Source: CAVVDT01 sp963747005
GTDB lineage: Bacteria; Pseudomonadota; Alphaproteobacteria; Rhizobiales; Aestuariivirgaceae
NCBI GenBank assembly: GCA_963747005.1
Contig: CAVVDT010000013.1
Coordinates: 248,001-312,000 of the forward strand
Reading direction: 5' to 3'
Length of the DNA stretch: 64,000 bases
Shown: piece by piece, positions 9,262 through 18,808 of the stretch
How the letters are laid out: every line of letters begins with the position of its first letter
Numbering within the stretch: the first letter of the stretch is position 1
Program-made: the position numbers and the translations under genes
The notes under the pieces: model-generated
What the model saw: only the letters and a program-made list of their open reading frames with translations
Database searches by the model: none
Told to the model about the DNA's origin: nothing

Positions 9262-9921
9262 ATGTCGACGATCACCCCCCAGGTCCTGCTCAAAGCCTAC
9301 GCCGCCGGCATCTTTCCCATGGCGGAAAGCGCCGACGACAACGCCCTTTACTGGATCGAGCCGGAAAGCCGCGGCATCATTCCCTTGGACGGCTTCCGCA
9401 TGTCGCGCTCGCTGCGCCGGGCGGTCAGGCGGCAGAACTTCGATATCCGCATCGACACCAGCTTCGAAGCGGTGATCGAGGGCTGCGCCGGGCCGAGCCC
9501 GGACCGCCGCTCCACCTGGATCAACCAGCGCATCCGCGCCCTATACGGCCAGCTTTTCCGCATGGGGTGCTGCCATACGGTCGAAGCCTGGCAGGGCGAC
9601 AAGCTGGTGGGCGGGCTCTACGGCGTCAGGATCGGTGCGGCGTTCTTCGGTGAAAGCATGTTCAGCCGCGTCACCGATGCCTCCAAGGTGGCGCTCGTGC
9701 ATCTGGTGGCCCGGCTTAATTTCGGCGGCTTTGAGCTGCTCGATACCCAGTTCATCACCGAGCATCTGCGCCAGTTCGGGACGCTCGAATGCCCGCGCGA
9801 GACCTACCACGAACGCCTCGAGGCCGCCCTCCAGGCCAACGCCGACTTTGCCGCCTTTACCCGCGACGACGATCCCGAGACGGTATTGGCGCTGGCCGGC
9901 GGCGGCCGGAAAGCTCAGTAA
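9262..9921 (+). CDS. aat: Leucyl/phenylalanyl-tRNA--protein transferase
   Basis: A 219-residue aminoacyl transferase that adds Leu or Phe to proteins with N-terminal Arg or Lys, marking them for ClpSAP degradation (N-degron pathway). Family motifs are LLKAYAAGIFPMAE, YWIEPESRGIIPL, GLYGVRIGAAFFGESMFS and LLDTQFITEHLRQFG. The ATG at 9262 gives the usual short N-terminus; an upstream ATG at 9202 would overlap accC by 41 bp. It is probably the last gene of the aroQ-accBC unit. Its stop overlaps the convergent DUF1467 gene by 7 bp. Confidence 0.96.
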   Translation: MSTITPQVLLKAYAAGIFPMAESADDNALYWIEPESRGIIPLDGFRMSRSLRRAVRRQNFDIRIDTSFEAVIEGCAGPSPDRRSTWINQRIRALYGQLFRMGCCHTVEAWQGDKLVGGLYGVRIGAAFFGESMFSRVTDASKVALVHLVARLNFGGFELLDTQFITEHLRQFGTLECPRETYHERLEAALQANADFAAFTRDDDPETVLALAGGGRKAQ

Positions 9922-10190
9922 AGCTTCATCTTGGGCATGAACGGGATGTCGTCGAGCGAAATGGGGCGCGCGACCGCCAGCCAGTAGACGATGCCGAACA
10001 GCACGGTGGCCACCACCGTCGTGATGGCGAACTTGACGACCAGCCGCGCCCTGACGGGGGCGCCGGCGTCATGGCCCGGTTCGACCGCCATGCCCTCCTC
10101 GTGGAACGAGCGCGTTCCCCAAGGCAGCACCATGAACAAGGACAGCCACCAGATGATGAAATAGATGGCAATTTCGCTGGGCAACGTCAT
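9915..10190 (-). CDS. DUF1467 family small membrane protein
   Basis: A 91-residue protein with two predicted membrane segments (AIYFIIWWLSLFMVLPWG near the N-terminus and VVKFAITTVVATVLFGIVYW in the middle) separated by a short loop containing HEEG. This matches the alphaproteobacterial family DUF1467, whose function is unknown. The start at 10190 was chosen because the sequence upstream in the same frame is a shadow of the epimerase gene. It lies 13 bp after the epimerase stop on the same strand, a pairing I recall from other alphaproteobacteria. Confidence 0.85.
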   Translation of the reverse strand: MTLPSEIAIYFIIWWLSLFMVLPWGTRSFHEEGMAVEPGHDAGAPVRARLVVKFAITTVVATVLFGIVYWLAVARPISLDDIPFMPKMKLY

Positions 10191-10203
10191 CTGTCGCTTC
10201 CTC

Positions 10204-10608
10204 TCAGGCCTGTTCGATTTCAACCAGGGTGCCGCAAAAGTCCTTGGGATGCAGGAACAGCACAGGCTTGCCGTGGGCGCCGATCTTCGGTTCGCCGTCG
10301 CCCAGCACCCGCGCACCTTGCGCCTTCAGTCGGTCGCGTGCTGCGATGATGTCGTCGACCTCGTAGCACACATGGTGGATCCCCCCCATGGAATGGCGTT
10401 CGAGAAACGCCGCGATGGGGGAATTTTCGCCAAGCGGTTCAAGCAGTTCGATCTTGGTGTTGGGCAATTCGACGAACACCACGGTGACCCCGTGATCGGG
10501 TTCCTGCTGCGGCGCCGATACCCGCGCGCCGAGGACATCGCGATAAATCTTGACCCCGGCTTCGAGGTCGGGCACGGCGATGGCGACATGGTTGAGGCGG
10601 CCGAGCAT
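10204..10608 (-). CDS. mce: Methylmalonyl-CoA epimerase
   Basis: A 134-residue vicinal-oxygen-chelate enzyme that interconverts the (S) and (R) forms of methylmalonyl-CoA on the route from propionyl-CoA to succinyl-CoA. The N-terminus LNHVAIAVPDLEAG supplies the first metal histidine, GGIHHVCYEVDD the second, and the C-terminal CGTLVEIEQ the glutamate. Length is typical. The partner carboxylase subunit pccB lies about 26 kb away; no mutase gene is in the window. DUF1467 follows on the same strand. Confidence 0.95.
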   Translation of the reverse strand: MLGRLNHVAIAVPDLEAGVKIYRDVLGARVSAPQQEPDHGVTVVFVELPNTKIELLEPLGENSPIAAFLERHSMGGIHHVCYEVDDIIAARDRLKAQGARVLGDGEPKIGAHGKPVLFLHPKDFCGTLVEIEQA

Positions 10609-10753
10609 GGCGAAACATTCCCGAAAATCATGGCAAAGGGGAGACAGCGCCCTTTTAGCCCGGTTCCCGCGCCTGTCAAAGCGCCATGGCGCCGCGCCCG
10701 GTCGAAGGTGATTTGATCATCGCTTGACCCGAATCGTCGCTACAATCGCCGCG

Positions 10754-12553
10754 ATGACGAAATCCGGATTGAAATCGCTGCTGGCGTTCATCTGCCTGGC
10801 ATTGGCACTGGTGACTCCGGCTGCCGCCGGCAAGCTGCTCTACGGCATCGCCATGCATGGCGAGCCGCAATTGCCGCCCGATTTCGACCACTTCCCGCAT
10901 GTCAATCCGGATGCCCCCAAGGGTGGCAGCTACCGCGAGGCCCTCGTTGGCACTTTTGACAGCCTCAATCCCTTCATCATCAAGGGCCAGCCCATCTACG
11001 GCCTGCGCAGCTATGTCTATGAGAGCCTCATGGCGCGCAGCACCTCAGAGGCCTTTTCGCTCTATCCCCTCATCGCCAAATCCATCGAGGTGCCCGAGGA
11101 TCGAAAGTTCGTCACCTTCCATCTGGACGAGCGGGCGCATTTCTCCGACGGGGTGCCGATCACCGCAAAGGACGTGGTGTTTTCCTGGAAAACCCTGCGC
11201 GATGACGGCCGGCCCAACTATCGCAGCTATTATTCCAAGGTCACCGACGTCGAGACCCCTGACGATCACACCATCACCTTCCGGCTGGCGGTGCCTGACC
11301 GCGAGCTGGTGCTGATCCTCGGCCTCATGCCGGTGCTGCCGGCACACTTCTACAAGACCCACGACTTCAACAAGACGACGCTCGACCCGGTCATCGGCTC
11401 GGGGCCCTATGTGGTGAGCGAGGTGAAGGCGGGCGAGCGGGTGGTGCTGAAGCGCGATCCCGATTACTGGGGCCGCGATCTGCCGGTGAACCGCGGCCAG
11501 TGGAACTTCGATGAAGTCCGCTTCGATTACTACCGCGACAGCCAGTCGGCCTTCGAGGCCTTCAAGAAGGGTCTGGCCGATGTGCGCTACGAAGCCGACC
11601 CGGTGCGCTGGGCAACGTCCTACGATTTTCCCGCCGTCACCGAGGGCAAGGTCGTAAAGGAGGTGGTGCATGCCGGGTTGCCGGCGCCCCTGTCGGCGCT
11701 GGTCTTCAACACCCGCCGCGCGATCTTCTCCGATCCGCGGGTTCGAAAGGCGCTGATCTATGCCTTTGACTTCGAATGGGCCAACGCCAACCTCTTCCGT
11801 GGCCTGTTCGAACGCACCGAAGGATATTTTGCCGGCTCGATCCTTTCCTCCCATCACCGCCCGGCAAGCCCCGGCGAACTGAAACTGCTGGCTGAAGCCG
11901 GGGCCCATCTGCCGGAACCGTTTCTTGACGGCACCTACAGCCTGCCGGTCTCCAATGGTTCCGGCCTCGATCGCAAGAACCTGCGAAAGGCGGTCAATCT
12001 GCTGAAGGAGGCCGGTTGGGAAATCCGCAACGGCGCCATGGTCGAGGTGAAAACGGGAATGCCCTTCCGCTTCCAGATGGTCGTGCAGTCGCGCGATCAG
12101 GAAAAGATCGGCCTCCACTTCCAGCGCTCGCTGGCCGCCATCGGCATTCACATGGACGTGCGTCTGGCTGATTCCTCGCAGTTCCAGCGGTTGCTGGAGA
12201 CCTACGATTTCGACATGGTGCCCTTCACCTGGTACAATTCGCTGTCGCCCGGCAACGAGCAGGTCTTTTACTGGGGCAGCATCGGGCGCACCCAGCCGGG
12301 CACCCGCAACTACATGGGCGCCAACGATCCGACCATCGACAAGCTCATCGACGACATGCTGAAGGCCACCGCCCAGTCCGACTTCGTCGATGCGGTGCGC
12401 GCCCTCGACCGCACCCTGATGGCCCACTACTATCTCATCCCCCTCTATAACGCCCCCGGCCAGTGGATCGCCCGCTGGTCGCATCTGAAATTCCCCAAAG
12501 CACCCTCGCTCTACGGTTTTTCCGCCTCCAGCGCCTGGTATCAGGCCGACTAG
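10754..12553 (+). CDS. Extracellular solute-binding protein, peptide ABC transporter (YejA-like)
   Basis: A 599-residue periplasmic binding protein of SBP family 5, the class that delivers oligopeptides to an ABC importer. A signal peptide (SLLAFICLALALVTPAAAG) is followed by the YejA-like opening GIAMHGEPQLPPDFDHFPHVNPDAPKGG, given here in part: HGEPQLPPDF and NPDAPKGGS. The ATG at 10754 gives a good signal sequence; a TTG at 10724 is the alternative. No permease or ATPase gene lies beside it, so it may work with a transporter encoded elsewhere. The acyl-CoA synthetase starts 18 bp downstream and could share its transcript. Confidence 0.9.
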   Translation: MTKSGLKSLLAFICLALALVTPAAAGKLLYGIAMHGEPQLPPDFDHFPHVNPDAPKGGSYREALVGTFDSLNPFIIKGQPIYGLRSYVYESLMARSTSEAFSLYPLIAKSIEVPEDRKFVTFHLDERAHFSDGVPITAKDVVFSWKTLRDDGRPNYRSYYSKVTDVETPDDHTITFRLAVPDRELVLILGLMPVLPAHFYKTHDFNKTTLDPVIGSGPYVVSEVKAGERVVLKRDPDYWGRDLPVNRGQWNFDEVRFDYYRDSQSAFEAFKKGLADVRYEADPVRWATSYDFPAVTEGKVVKEVVHAGLPAPLSALVFNTRRAIFSDPRVRKALIYAFDFEWANANLFRGLFERTEGYFAGSILSSHHRPASPGELKLLAEAGAHLPEPFLDGTYSLPVSNGSGLDRKNLRKAVNLLKEAGWEIRNGAMVEVKTGMPFRFQMVVQSRDQEKIGLHFQRSLAAIGIHMDVRLADSSQFQRLLETYDFDMVPFTWYNSLSPGNEQVFYWGSIGRTQPGTRNYMGANDPTIDKLIDDMLKATAQSDFVDAVRALDRTLMAHYYLIPLYNAPGQWIARWSHLKFPKAPSLYGFSASSAWYQAD

Positions 12554-12571
12554 GCTCTATCGTCGCAACCT

Positions 12572-14113
12572 ATGACCGCTCATCGCTTCACCGGCCCCCT
12601 GCCCCCGCAGAAATTCAACCTGACGCGCTACTGCCTTCAGGGCGCAACCGAACGCCACCCGGCCAAGCCTGCCCTTATCATCGCCACCGATGGTGCCGAT
12701 GCTTCGGCCTGCATTCGCGTCACATATGCCGAGATGCAAGAGCGCGTTCTGCGCCTCGCTGGCGGCCTCCTTGAGTACGGCATCCAGCCGGGAGAGCGGC
12801 TTTTCATCCGCATGGGCAACAGCCTCGACTATGCCCTCACCTTTCTCGCCGCCATCACCGTCGGCATCATCCCCATACCCGCCTCATCGGCGCTGAGCGA
12901 CCGCGAAGTGCGGGTGATGATCGACGATGCCGGCGCCACCGCCGTTGCCTGGGACCCGGCGCTGCATCTGCCGGACCTGCCCGACGGGGTGCGCGTCCTC
13001 GACCCGTCTTTGCGTGACCGCCTGGCCGCAACAGCCCCCGCCTCCTACGCCGATACGGCCGCCGACGATCCCGCCTATCTCATCTATACCTCAGGCTCCT
13101 CCGGCCGGCCCAAGGGCGTCCTGCATGCCCATCGCGCCGTCTGGGGCCGGCGTCCCATGTATGAGGGCTGGTATGGCCTCGGCGAAACCGACACCATGCT
13201 CCATACCGGCGCTTTCAACTGGACCTATACGCTGGGCACCGGCCTTTGCGACCCGTGGGCGAACGGGGCGACGACTGTTGTCTATACAGGTGAGCGCGAC
13301 GTAACCGTGTGGCCGAAACTCATCGCTGCCCATAGCGCCACCATCATGGCCTCGGTCCCCACCCTCTACCGCCAGCTTCTCAAATACGGCGACCTGAAGC
13401 CCGGCACCCTCCTGCCCTTGCGCCACGGCCTCACCGCCGGCGAAGCCCTGCCCGATGCCCTCGCCGATCACTGGCATGCCGCGACCGGTCTTCACCTTTA
13501 TGAAGCGCTCGGCATGAGCGAGATCTCCACCTATATTTCGTCATCGCCTTCGGTCGGCTTTCGTCGGGGCTCGCCCGGCAAGGCACAGGCCGGGCGCGCC
13601 GTCGCCATCCTGCCCGTCGACGGCGGCGATGAGCCCCTGGCGACCGGTGAAAGCGGGCTCCTGGCCGTCCACCGCTCCGACCCCGGCATGATGCTGCGCT
13701 ACTGGAACCGCCCCGAGGAAGACGCCTTGGTCTATCGCGCCGCGTGGTTCGCGGGCGGCGACATGGGGCATTTCGATGCGGACGGCTGGTTCTGGTTCGA
13801 GGGCCGCCACAACGACCTGATGAACGCGTTCGGCTACCGCGTATCGCCGCAGGAAGTGGAACAGGTGATCGCCCGCCACCCGAACGTGGCCGAAGTCGGG
13901 GTGGGCGAGGTGCGGGTCAGGGCCGATGTCTCGGTGATCGCCGCCTTCGTGGTGCCCAGATCGGCGGGCACGCTTTCCCAAGCCGACATCCTGGCATTTG
14001 CCGAACCCGATCTGGCGGCTTACAAGATGCCGCGAGAAGTCTATTTCGTGGATCACCTGCCGCGCACCTCCAACGGCAAGCTGGTCCGCCGCCGGCTCGG
14101 CGAACTGATCTGA
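12572..14113 (+). CDS. AMP-binding acyl-CoA synthetase
   Basis: A 513-residue adenylate-forming enzyme that activates a carboxylic acid with ATP and links it to CoA. The phosphate-binding loop YTSGSSGRPKGVLHAHRA is near residue 170-187, the adenine-site segment LYEALGMSEIS near 309-319, the hinge region WFWFEGRHNDLMNAFGYRVS near 408-427, and the C-terminal catalytic lysine motif PRTSNGKLVRRRL. The pattern resembles benzoate-CoA ligase and medium-chain acyl-CoA synthetases; the substrate cannot be read from sequence. It sits in a likely operon with the FrnE-like gene 11 bp downstream. Confidence 0.9.
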   Translation: MTAHRFTGPLPPQKFNLTRYCLQGATERHPAKPALIIATDGADASACIRVTYAEMQERVLRLAGGLLEYGIQPGERLFIRMGNSLDYALTFLAAITVGIIPIPASSALSDREVRVMIDDAGATAVAWDPALHLPDLPDGVRVLDPSLRDRLAATAPASYADTAADDPAYLIYTSGSSGRPKGVLHAHRAVWGRRPMYEGWYGLGETDTMLHTGAFNWTYTLGTGLCDPWANGATTVVYTGERDVTVWPKLIAAHSATIMASVPTLYRQLLKYGDLKPGTLLPLRHGLTAGEALPDALADHWHAATGLHLYEALGMSEISTYISSSPSVGFRRGSPGKAQAGRAVAILPVDGGDEPLATGESGLLAVHRSDPGMMLRYWNRPEEDALVYRAAWFAGGDMGHFDADGWFWFEGRHNDLMNAFGYRVSPQEVEQVIARHPNVAEVGVGEVRVRADVSVIAAFVVPRSAGTLSQADILAFAEPDLAAYKMPREVYFVDHLPRTSNGKLVRRRLGELI

Positions 14114-14124
14114 GGGAAGAGCCC

Positions 14125-14781
14125 ATGAATGAAGCCGTCACCATCGATGTCGTCTCCGACGTCATGTGCCCGTGGTGCTATATCGGCAAGAAGCGGCTGG
14201 AAACAGCACTTGCCTCCTTGCCAGAAGTCGAAACTTCCATCCACTGGCGGCCCTTCCAGCTCGACCCCACCATCCCCGAGCACGGCATGGATCGCCGCGA
14301 ATACCTGAAGGCGAAATTCGGCGATGGCGGGCGGTCCGACGAGATCTATGCCCCTATTCGCGAAGCCGGCAAGCGCGAGGACATTCCCTTCCAGTTCGAC
14401 CGCATCACCCGTTCGCCCAACACCTTGAATGCCCACCGCGTCATCCGCTGGGCGCGTACCGCCGGCGTGCAGGACGCCGTGGTGGAGCGCCTGTTCCAGC
14501 TCTATTTCGTCGACGGCGCCGACCTCACCGACAACCATGTCCTCGCCGACTGCGCCGAAATGGCCGGCATGGAGCGCGACATCATCTCCCGCCTGCTCGA
14601 AGGCGATGCCGACAAGGCCGAGACCCAGGAGGAAATCGCCCTTGCCCAGCAGATGGGCATCACCGGCGTCCCCACCTTCCTGGTCGGCAACCGCTACGCC
14701 GTCATCGGCGCGCGCGAACCGGAAGTGATCGCCGGGGCCATTGTCAAGGTGATAGAAGAGCGCGAAGACGCAACCAATTGA
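14125..14781 (+). CDS. DsbA-family oxidoreductase, FrnE-like
   Basis: A 218-residue cytoplasmic thioredoxin-fold protein without a signal peptide. The start MNEAVTIDVVSDVMCPWCYI carries Cys15-Pro-Trp-Cys18, the FrnE signature, and the helical insertion and GITGVPTFLVGNRYAV cis-proline motif follow. Homologues are called FrnE, polyketide-synthesis DsbA proteins or 2-hydroxychromene-2-carboxylate isomerase relatives; they act as disulfide isomerases in some bacteria. A ribosome site (gagggaag) precedes the ATG, and the gene follows the acyl-CoA synthetase with an 11-bp gap. Confidence 0.92.
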   Translation: MNEAVTIDVVSDVMCPWCYIGKKRLETALASLPEVETSIHWRPFQLDPTIPEHGMDRREYLKAKFGDGGRSDEIYAPIREAGKREDIPFQFDRITRSPNTLNAHRVIRWARTAGVQDAVVERLFQLYFVDGADLTDNHVLADCAEMAGMERDIISRLLEGDADKAETQEEIALAQQMGITGVPTFLVGNRYAVIGAREPEVIAGAIVKVIEEREDATN

Positions 14782-14812
14782 TTTGTTGACTTTTTTGCCC
14801 CAAACCTCGTCA

Positions 14813-14879
14813 CACCGGGACTTGATCCCGGTGTCCATTCCGCCAACCTCACTGCAAGTCGCACTGCCAGCGGAATGGA
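14813..14879. repeat. Intergenic double-hairpin element
   Basis: Two inverted repeats lie between the convergent FrnE-like and mfd genes: caccggga/tcccggtg (14813-14833, loop cttga) and tccattccgc/gcggaatgga (14834-14879). The cgggacttgatcccgg core is like short repeats scattered between genes in many alphaproteobacteria. It may also help terminate the converging transcripts. Confidence 0.65.
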
Positions 14880-14932
14880 TGCCGGCATGACTCAATTGCT
14901 GTGGCAACGACGGCATGGCAACGACGAACTCG

Positions 14933-17900
14933 TCACGCCGCCTTGGGTAACATCACCCCCACCAGTTCGGTCAGGATCTGCTTGGCGCCCTTCAAGCGCT
15001 CGGTGCCGGTCTCCCAGGTACGCATGATCACCAGCCGCATGTCGGGCCTGAGCTTGGCGCGCGAGCCTTGCGCCGTGATCCATGAAATGAGCGCTTCCGG
15101 GTTATCCACCTTGTCGTTCCGGAAGGCGATCAGCGCCCCCTTGGGGCCGGCATCGATGCTGGCCACGTTCACCTTGCGGCACATGAGCTTGATGGAGACC
15201 ACCTCCAGCAGATGCCGCACTTCTTCCGGCGGCCGCCCGAAACGGTCGTGCAGTTCGGCGGCGAATGAGTCGAGATCGCCCGCCTCGTCGAGGTCCGCCA
15301 GCCGACGGTAGAGGCCGAGGCGGACTTGCAGGTCGGCGACATAGGCTTCCGGAATGAGCACCGAGGTGCCGGCATTGATCTGCGGTGACCAGGCGCCTTC
15401 GGCTTCTTCCTCGCCACCGCCGGCCCTGAGCGAGGATACGGCTTCCTCCAGCATGGCCTGGTAGAGTTCGTAGCCCACCTCTCGGATATGCCCCGACTGT
15501 TCCTCGCCCAGGAGGTTGCCGGCGCCGCGAATGTCGAGGTCATGGCTGGCCAGCGAAAAGCCCGCCCCCAGCGAATCGAGCGATTGCAGCACCTTCAGGC
15601 GTTTTTCCGCCGCCGGCGTCAGCATGCGGTGGGGCGGCAGGGTGATGAGGGCATAGGCGCGCTGCTTGGAGCGCCCCACCCGGCCGCGCAACTGGTAAAG
15701 CTGGGCGAGGCCGAACATGTCGCCGCGATGCACGATCAGGGTATTGGCGGTGGGAATGTCGAGGCCCGATTCGATGATCGTGGTGGCCAGCAGCACGTCG
15801 TACTGGCGGTCGTAGAAGCCGGTCATGATGTCGTCGAGCTCAGTCGGTGCCATGCGCCCGTGGGCGACGGCGAACTTCACCTCCGGCACATGATGGCGCA
15901 GGAATTCGGCGATCTCACCGAGGTCGGAGATGCGCGGCACCACATAGAACGTCTGACCGCCACGATACAATTCGCGCAGCAGGCTTTCGCGGATGATCAC
16001 CGGATCGAACGGCGATACATAGGTCCTTACCGCCAGCCGGTCGAGCGGCGGCGTCGTGATGAGCGAAAGCTCGCGCACCCCGGAAAGTGCCAGTTGCAGG
16101 GTGCGCGGTATGGGCGTGGCGGTGAGCGTCAGCACATGCACATTGGCGCGCATTTCCTTCAGGCGCTCCTTGTGCTTGACGCCGAAATGCTGCTCCTCGT
16201 CGATCACCAGCAGCCCGAGATCGCGGAAACGCACGTCCTTGGCGAGCAGCGCGTGGGTGCCGATGACGATATCGACATCGCCCGACTTGAGGTCGTCCTT
16301 GACAGTGTTGATTTCCTTGCGGCCGACGAGGCGCGAGGCCTGGGCGATGCGCACCGGATAGCCCTTGAAGCGCTCTGAAAAGGTGGCGAAATGCTGGCGC
16401 GCCAAAAGCGTTGTCGGCACCACCACCGCCACCTGCTTGCCGGCCATGACGGTGACGAAGGCGATGCGCAGCGCCACCTCGGTCTTGCCGAACCCCACAT
16501 CGCCGCAGATCAGCCGGTCCATGGGCCGGCCCTTGACGAGATCGGCCAGCACGGCATCGATGGCGGCAAGCTGGTCCTCGGTCTCCTCATAGGGAAAGCG
16601 CGCGCAGAACTCATCGAACAGGCCTTCCGGTGCCGGGATCACCTCGCCGGGCCGCAATTCGCGCGCCGCGGCGGTGCGGATCAGTCCCTCGGCGATCTCG
16701 CGCACCCGCTCCTTGAGCCTCGCCTTCCTCGCCTGCCAGGCCCCGCCTCCCAGCCGGTCGAGCTGGGCGCCCGCCTCGTCCGACCCGTATCGCGATAAAA
16801 GTTCGATATTTTCCACCGGCAGGAACAGCCGATCGCCGCCGTGATAGGTGAGGAAAAGGCAATCGTGCGGGGCGCCCTGCACCTCGATGGTCTTCAGGCC
16901 CTCGAAGCGCCCGATGCCGTGGTCCACATGCACCACCAGGTCGCCGGGCGTGATGGAGGACAGTTCGGCGATGAAATCGCTCGCCCGCTTGGCCCGGCGC
17001 GAGCGGCGGATGAGACGGTCGCCCAGGATGTCCTGCTCGGCGATGACGGCGAGATCGGCGGTCTCGAAGCCGGTTTCCAGCCCCAGCACCACCATCGCCA
17101 CCATGTCGCGGGCGAGCTTTTCCACCGCCGGAAAGTCGGCGGCCGAAGCCAGCGGGGCGATATGGTGATCGCGCATGATGGTCTCGAGCCGCTCGCGCGC
17201 GCCTTCGCTCCATACCGCCACCAGCACCCGCTTGCCGCTCTTGCGCATTTGATCGACATGATCGTGCAACGCCTCATAGACGTTGCGCCCGGCCTCGGCG
17301 CGTTCGGCCGCGAACGAACGCCCCTGCCGGCCGCCAGCCGAAATCACCGCGCTCCCCGCCTCGTCCGGCATCTCGAAGGGGGTCAGCGCCAGTACCGGCC
17401 GGTCCTTGTGCACCGACTGCCATGCCTTCGCATCCAGATAGAGCCGGTCCGGCGGCAGGGGCTTGTAGGGTGCAGCGCCGAAACCTTCCTCGTCCAGCGC
17501 CTTGTGGCGGGCGGTGAAATAATCCTCGATCAGCGCCAGGCGCGCCTCCACCGCTTCATCCGCCAGATGGTCGTGGCTCACCACCGCAAGCGGCAGATAG
17601 GCAAAGAGCGTTTCCAGCCGCTCGTGGAACAGCGCCAGCCAGTGCTCCATGCCCTGATAGCGCCGCCCGGCGCTCACCGCCTCATAGAGCGGGTCGGAAA
17701 GCCCCGGGCCCCCGAAAGCGGCCGCATAACCGGTGCGAAAGAGGGCTATGGACGATGCCGTCACCAAAACCTCGCTGGCGGCATCGATGGTGAGTGCCGG
17801 CAATTGCCCGGTGGTGCGCTGCGTCTCGACGTCGAAGCTGCGGATCGATTCGAGCGTGTCACCGAAGAAATCGAGCCTGACCGGCCCGCCCGATCCCGGC

Positions 17901-18439
17901 GGATAGATATCGATGATGCCGCCCCGCACCGCATAATCGCCGCGATCGACCACCGTGCCGGTGCGCGAATAGCCGTTATGGGTGAGGAAGCCTTGCAGAT
18001 CGTCCATCTTGACGCGATTGCCGGGGCGGGCGGAAAAGTGCGCTTTTCCCACCGCCTCGCGCGGCGGCACCCGTTGCAGGGCGGCGTTGACGGTGGCCAG
18101 CACGATCAGCGGCCCGGTGCCCTCGCCGCGCTGGACAAGACGTGTCAGGGCGCTCATGCGCTGGGCCAGGATGTCGGCGGCCGGCGACACCCGGTCATAA
18201 GGCAGGCAGTCCCAGGCGGGAAAGCGGATCACTTCGATATCAGGGGCGAAAAAGGAAAGTGCGGCCTCCAGATGGTTCAGCCGCTGGTCGTCGCGGGCGA
18301 TGTGGAGGAGCGGGCGCGGGCTGCTGAGCCGGGCGACATCGCCCAGCACCAGCCCGTCGAGGCCCTCCGGCAAGCCGGTCAGCGCCGTGCGCCCGGCCGT
18401 CGCCATCAGGCGCGCCAGTTGCTGTTCCATTCCTTTCAT
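14933..18439 (-). CDS. mfd: Transcription-repair coupling factor
   Basis: A 1168-residue Swi2/Snf2-like translocase that releases RNA polymerase stalled at DNA damage and recruits UvrA. The UvrB-homology region is N-terminal; the RNA-polymerase interaction domain starts near residue 500 (PGDLVVHVDHGIGRFEGL). Walker A is GDVGFGKTEVAL (about residue 647), the DEEQ box is VIDEEQHFGVKHK (about 746), and TATPIPRTLQLAL and the TRG segment follow. Length matches the family. The ATG at 18439 has acgga 8 nt upstream; a GTG one codon earlier is equally possible and gives a 4-bp overlap with sdhE. Mfd follows sdhE directly, an arrangement common in alphaproteobacteria. Confidence 0.97.
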   Translation of the reverse strand: MKGMEQQLARLMATAGRTALTGLPEGLDGLVLGDVARLSSPRPLLHIARDDQRLNHLEAALSFFAPDIEVIRFPAWDCLPYDRVSPAADILAQRMSALTRLVQRGEGTGPLIVLATVNAALQRVPPREAVGKAHFSARPGNRVKMDDLQGFLTHNGYSRTGTVVDRGDYAVRGGIIDIYPPGSGGPVRLDFFGDTLESIRSFDVETQRTTGQLPALTIDAASEVLVTASSIALFRTGYAAAFGGPGLSDPLYEAVSAGRRYQGMEHWLALFHERLETLFAYLPLAVVSHDHLADEAVEARLALIEDYFTARHKALDEEGFGAAPYKPLPPDRLYLDAKAWQSVHKDRPVLALTPFEMPDEAGSAVISAGGRQGRSFAAERAEAGRNVYEALHDHVDQMRKSGKRVLVAVWSEGARERLETIMRDHHIAPLASAADFPAVEKLARDMVAMVVLGLETGFETADLAVIAEQDILGDRLIRRSRRAKRASDFIAELSSITPGDLVVHVDHGIGRFEGLKTIEVQGAPHDCLFLTYHGGDRLFLPVENIELLSRYGSDEAGAQLDRLGGGAWQARKARLKERVREIAEGLIRTAAARELRPGEVIPAPEGLFDEFCARFPYEETEDQLAAIDAVLADLVKGRPMDRLICGDVGFGKTEVALRIAFVTVMAGKQVAVVVPTTLLARQHFATFSERFKGYPVRIAQASRLVGRKEINTVKDDLKSGDVDIVIGTHALLAKDVRFRDLGLLVIDEEQHFGVKHKERLKEMRANVHVLTLTATPIPRTLQLALSGVRELSLITTPPLDRLAVRTYVSPFDPVIIRESLLRELYRGGQTFYVVPRISDLGEIAEFLRHHVPEVKFAVAHGRMAPTELDDIMTGFYDRQYDVLLATTIIESGLDIPTANTLIVHRGDMFGLAQLYQLRGRVGRSKQRAYALITLPPHRMLTPAAEKRLKVLQSLDSLGAGFSLASHDLDIRGAGNLLGEEQSGHIREVGYELYQAMLEEAVSSLRAGGGEEEAEGAWSPQINAGTSVLIPEAYVADLQVRLGLYRRLADLDEAGDLDSFAAELHDRFGRPPEEVRHLLEVVSIKLMCRKVNVASIDAGPKGALIAFRNDKVDNPEALISWITAQGSRAKLRPDMRLVIMRTWETGTERLKGAKQILTELVGVMLPKAA

Positions 18440-18729
18440 CACAGGTTTCCGTAACTATCTGTTTCGAAGCGGATTCTCCGCAACGTATCGATCAGCTCCG
18501 ACGCCACGCCCGGCGGCGGCGTCAGGCAGCGCACCAGACAGTCGTAGAGGTCGGCGTCGGTTGCATCGAGCAAACCCTCGAAGGCCCCTATGGCCGATTC
18601 GTCCATGGCCGCCGCCTCGCGCCGCGCATAGGTGCCGAGGATGAGATCGATCTCCTTCATGCCACGATGGGTCGCGCGCCAGATGAGACGGCGTCGGCGG
18701 GCATCGAGGGCGTTTTGATCTTCTGTCAT
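18439..18729 (-). CDS. sdhE: FAD assembly factor SdhE
   Basis: A 96-residue protein of the SdhE/YgfY/DUF339 family, which helps attach FAD covalently to the succinate dehydrogenase flavoprotein. The key motif is THRGMKEIDLILG (about residues 20-32), containing the conserved RGxxE. The remaining helical bundle (EGLLDATDADLYDCLV) is typical. It overlaps the mfd start and lies divergently from the gamma-glutamylcyclotransferase-like gene, with 79 bp between them. Confidence 0.93.
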   Translation of the reverse strand: MTEDQNALDARRRRLIWRATHRGMKEIDLILGTYARREAAAMDESAIGAFEGLLDATDADLYDCLVRCLTPPPGVASELIDTLRRIRFETDSYGNL

Positions 18730-18808
18730 CGTTGACTGGCGGTTGGATCGCGCCCCTTTTAGTGGCAGTTTGCGGACCTGTCGATGCTACCGGAGCACTT
18801 TAACGGAC

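Noticed and set aside
16841..18454. A 537-codon plus-strand frame
   Set aside because: It is antisense to mfd, whose motifs are unmistakable.
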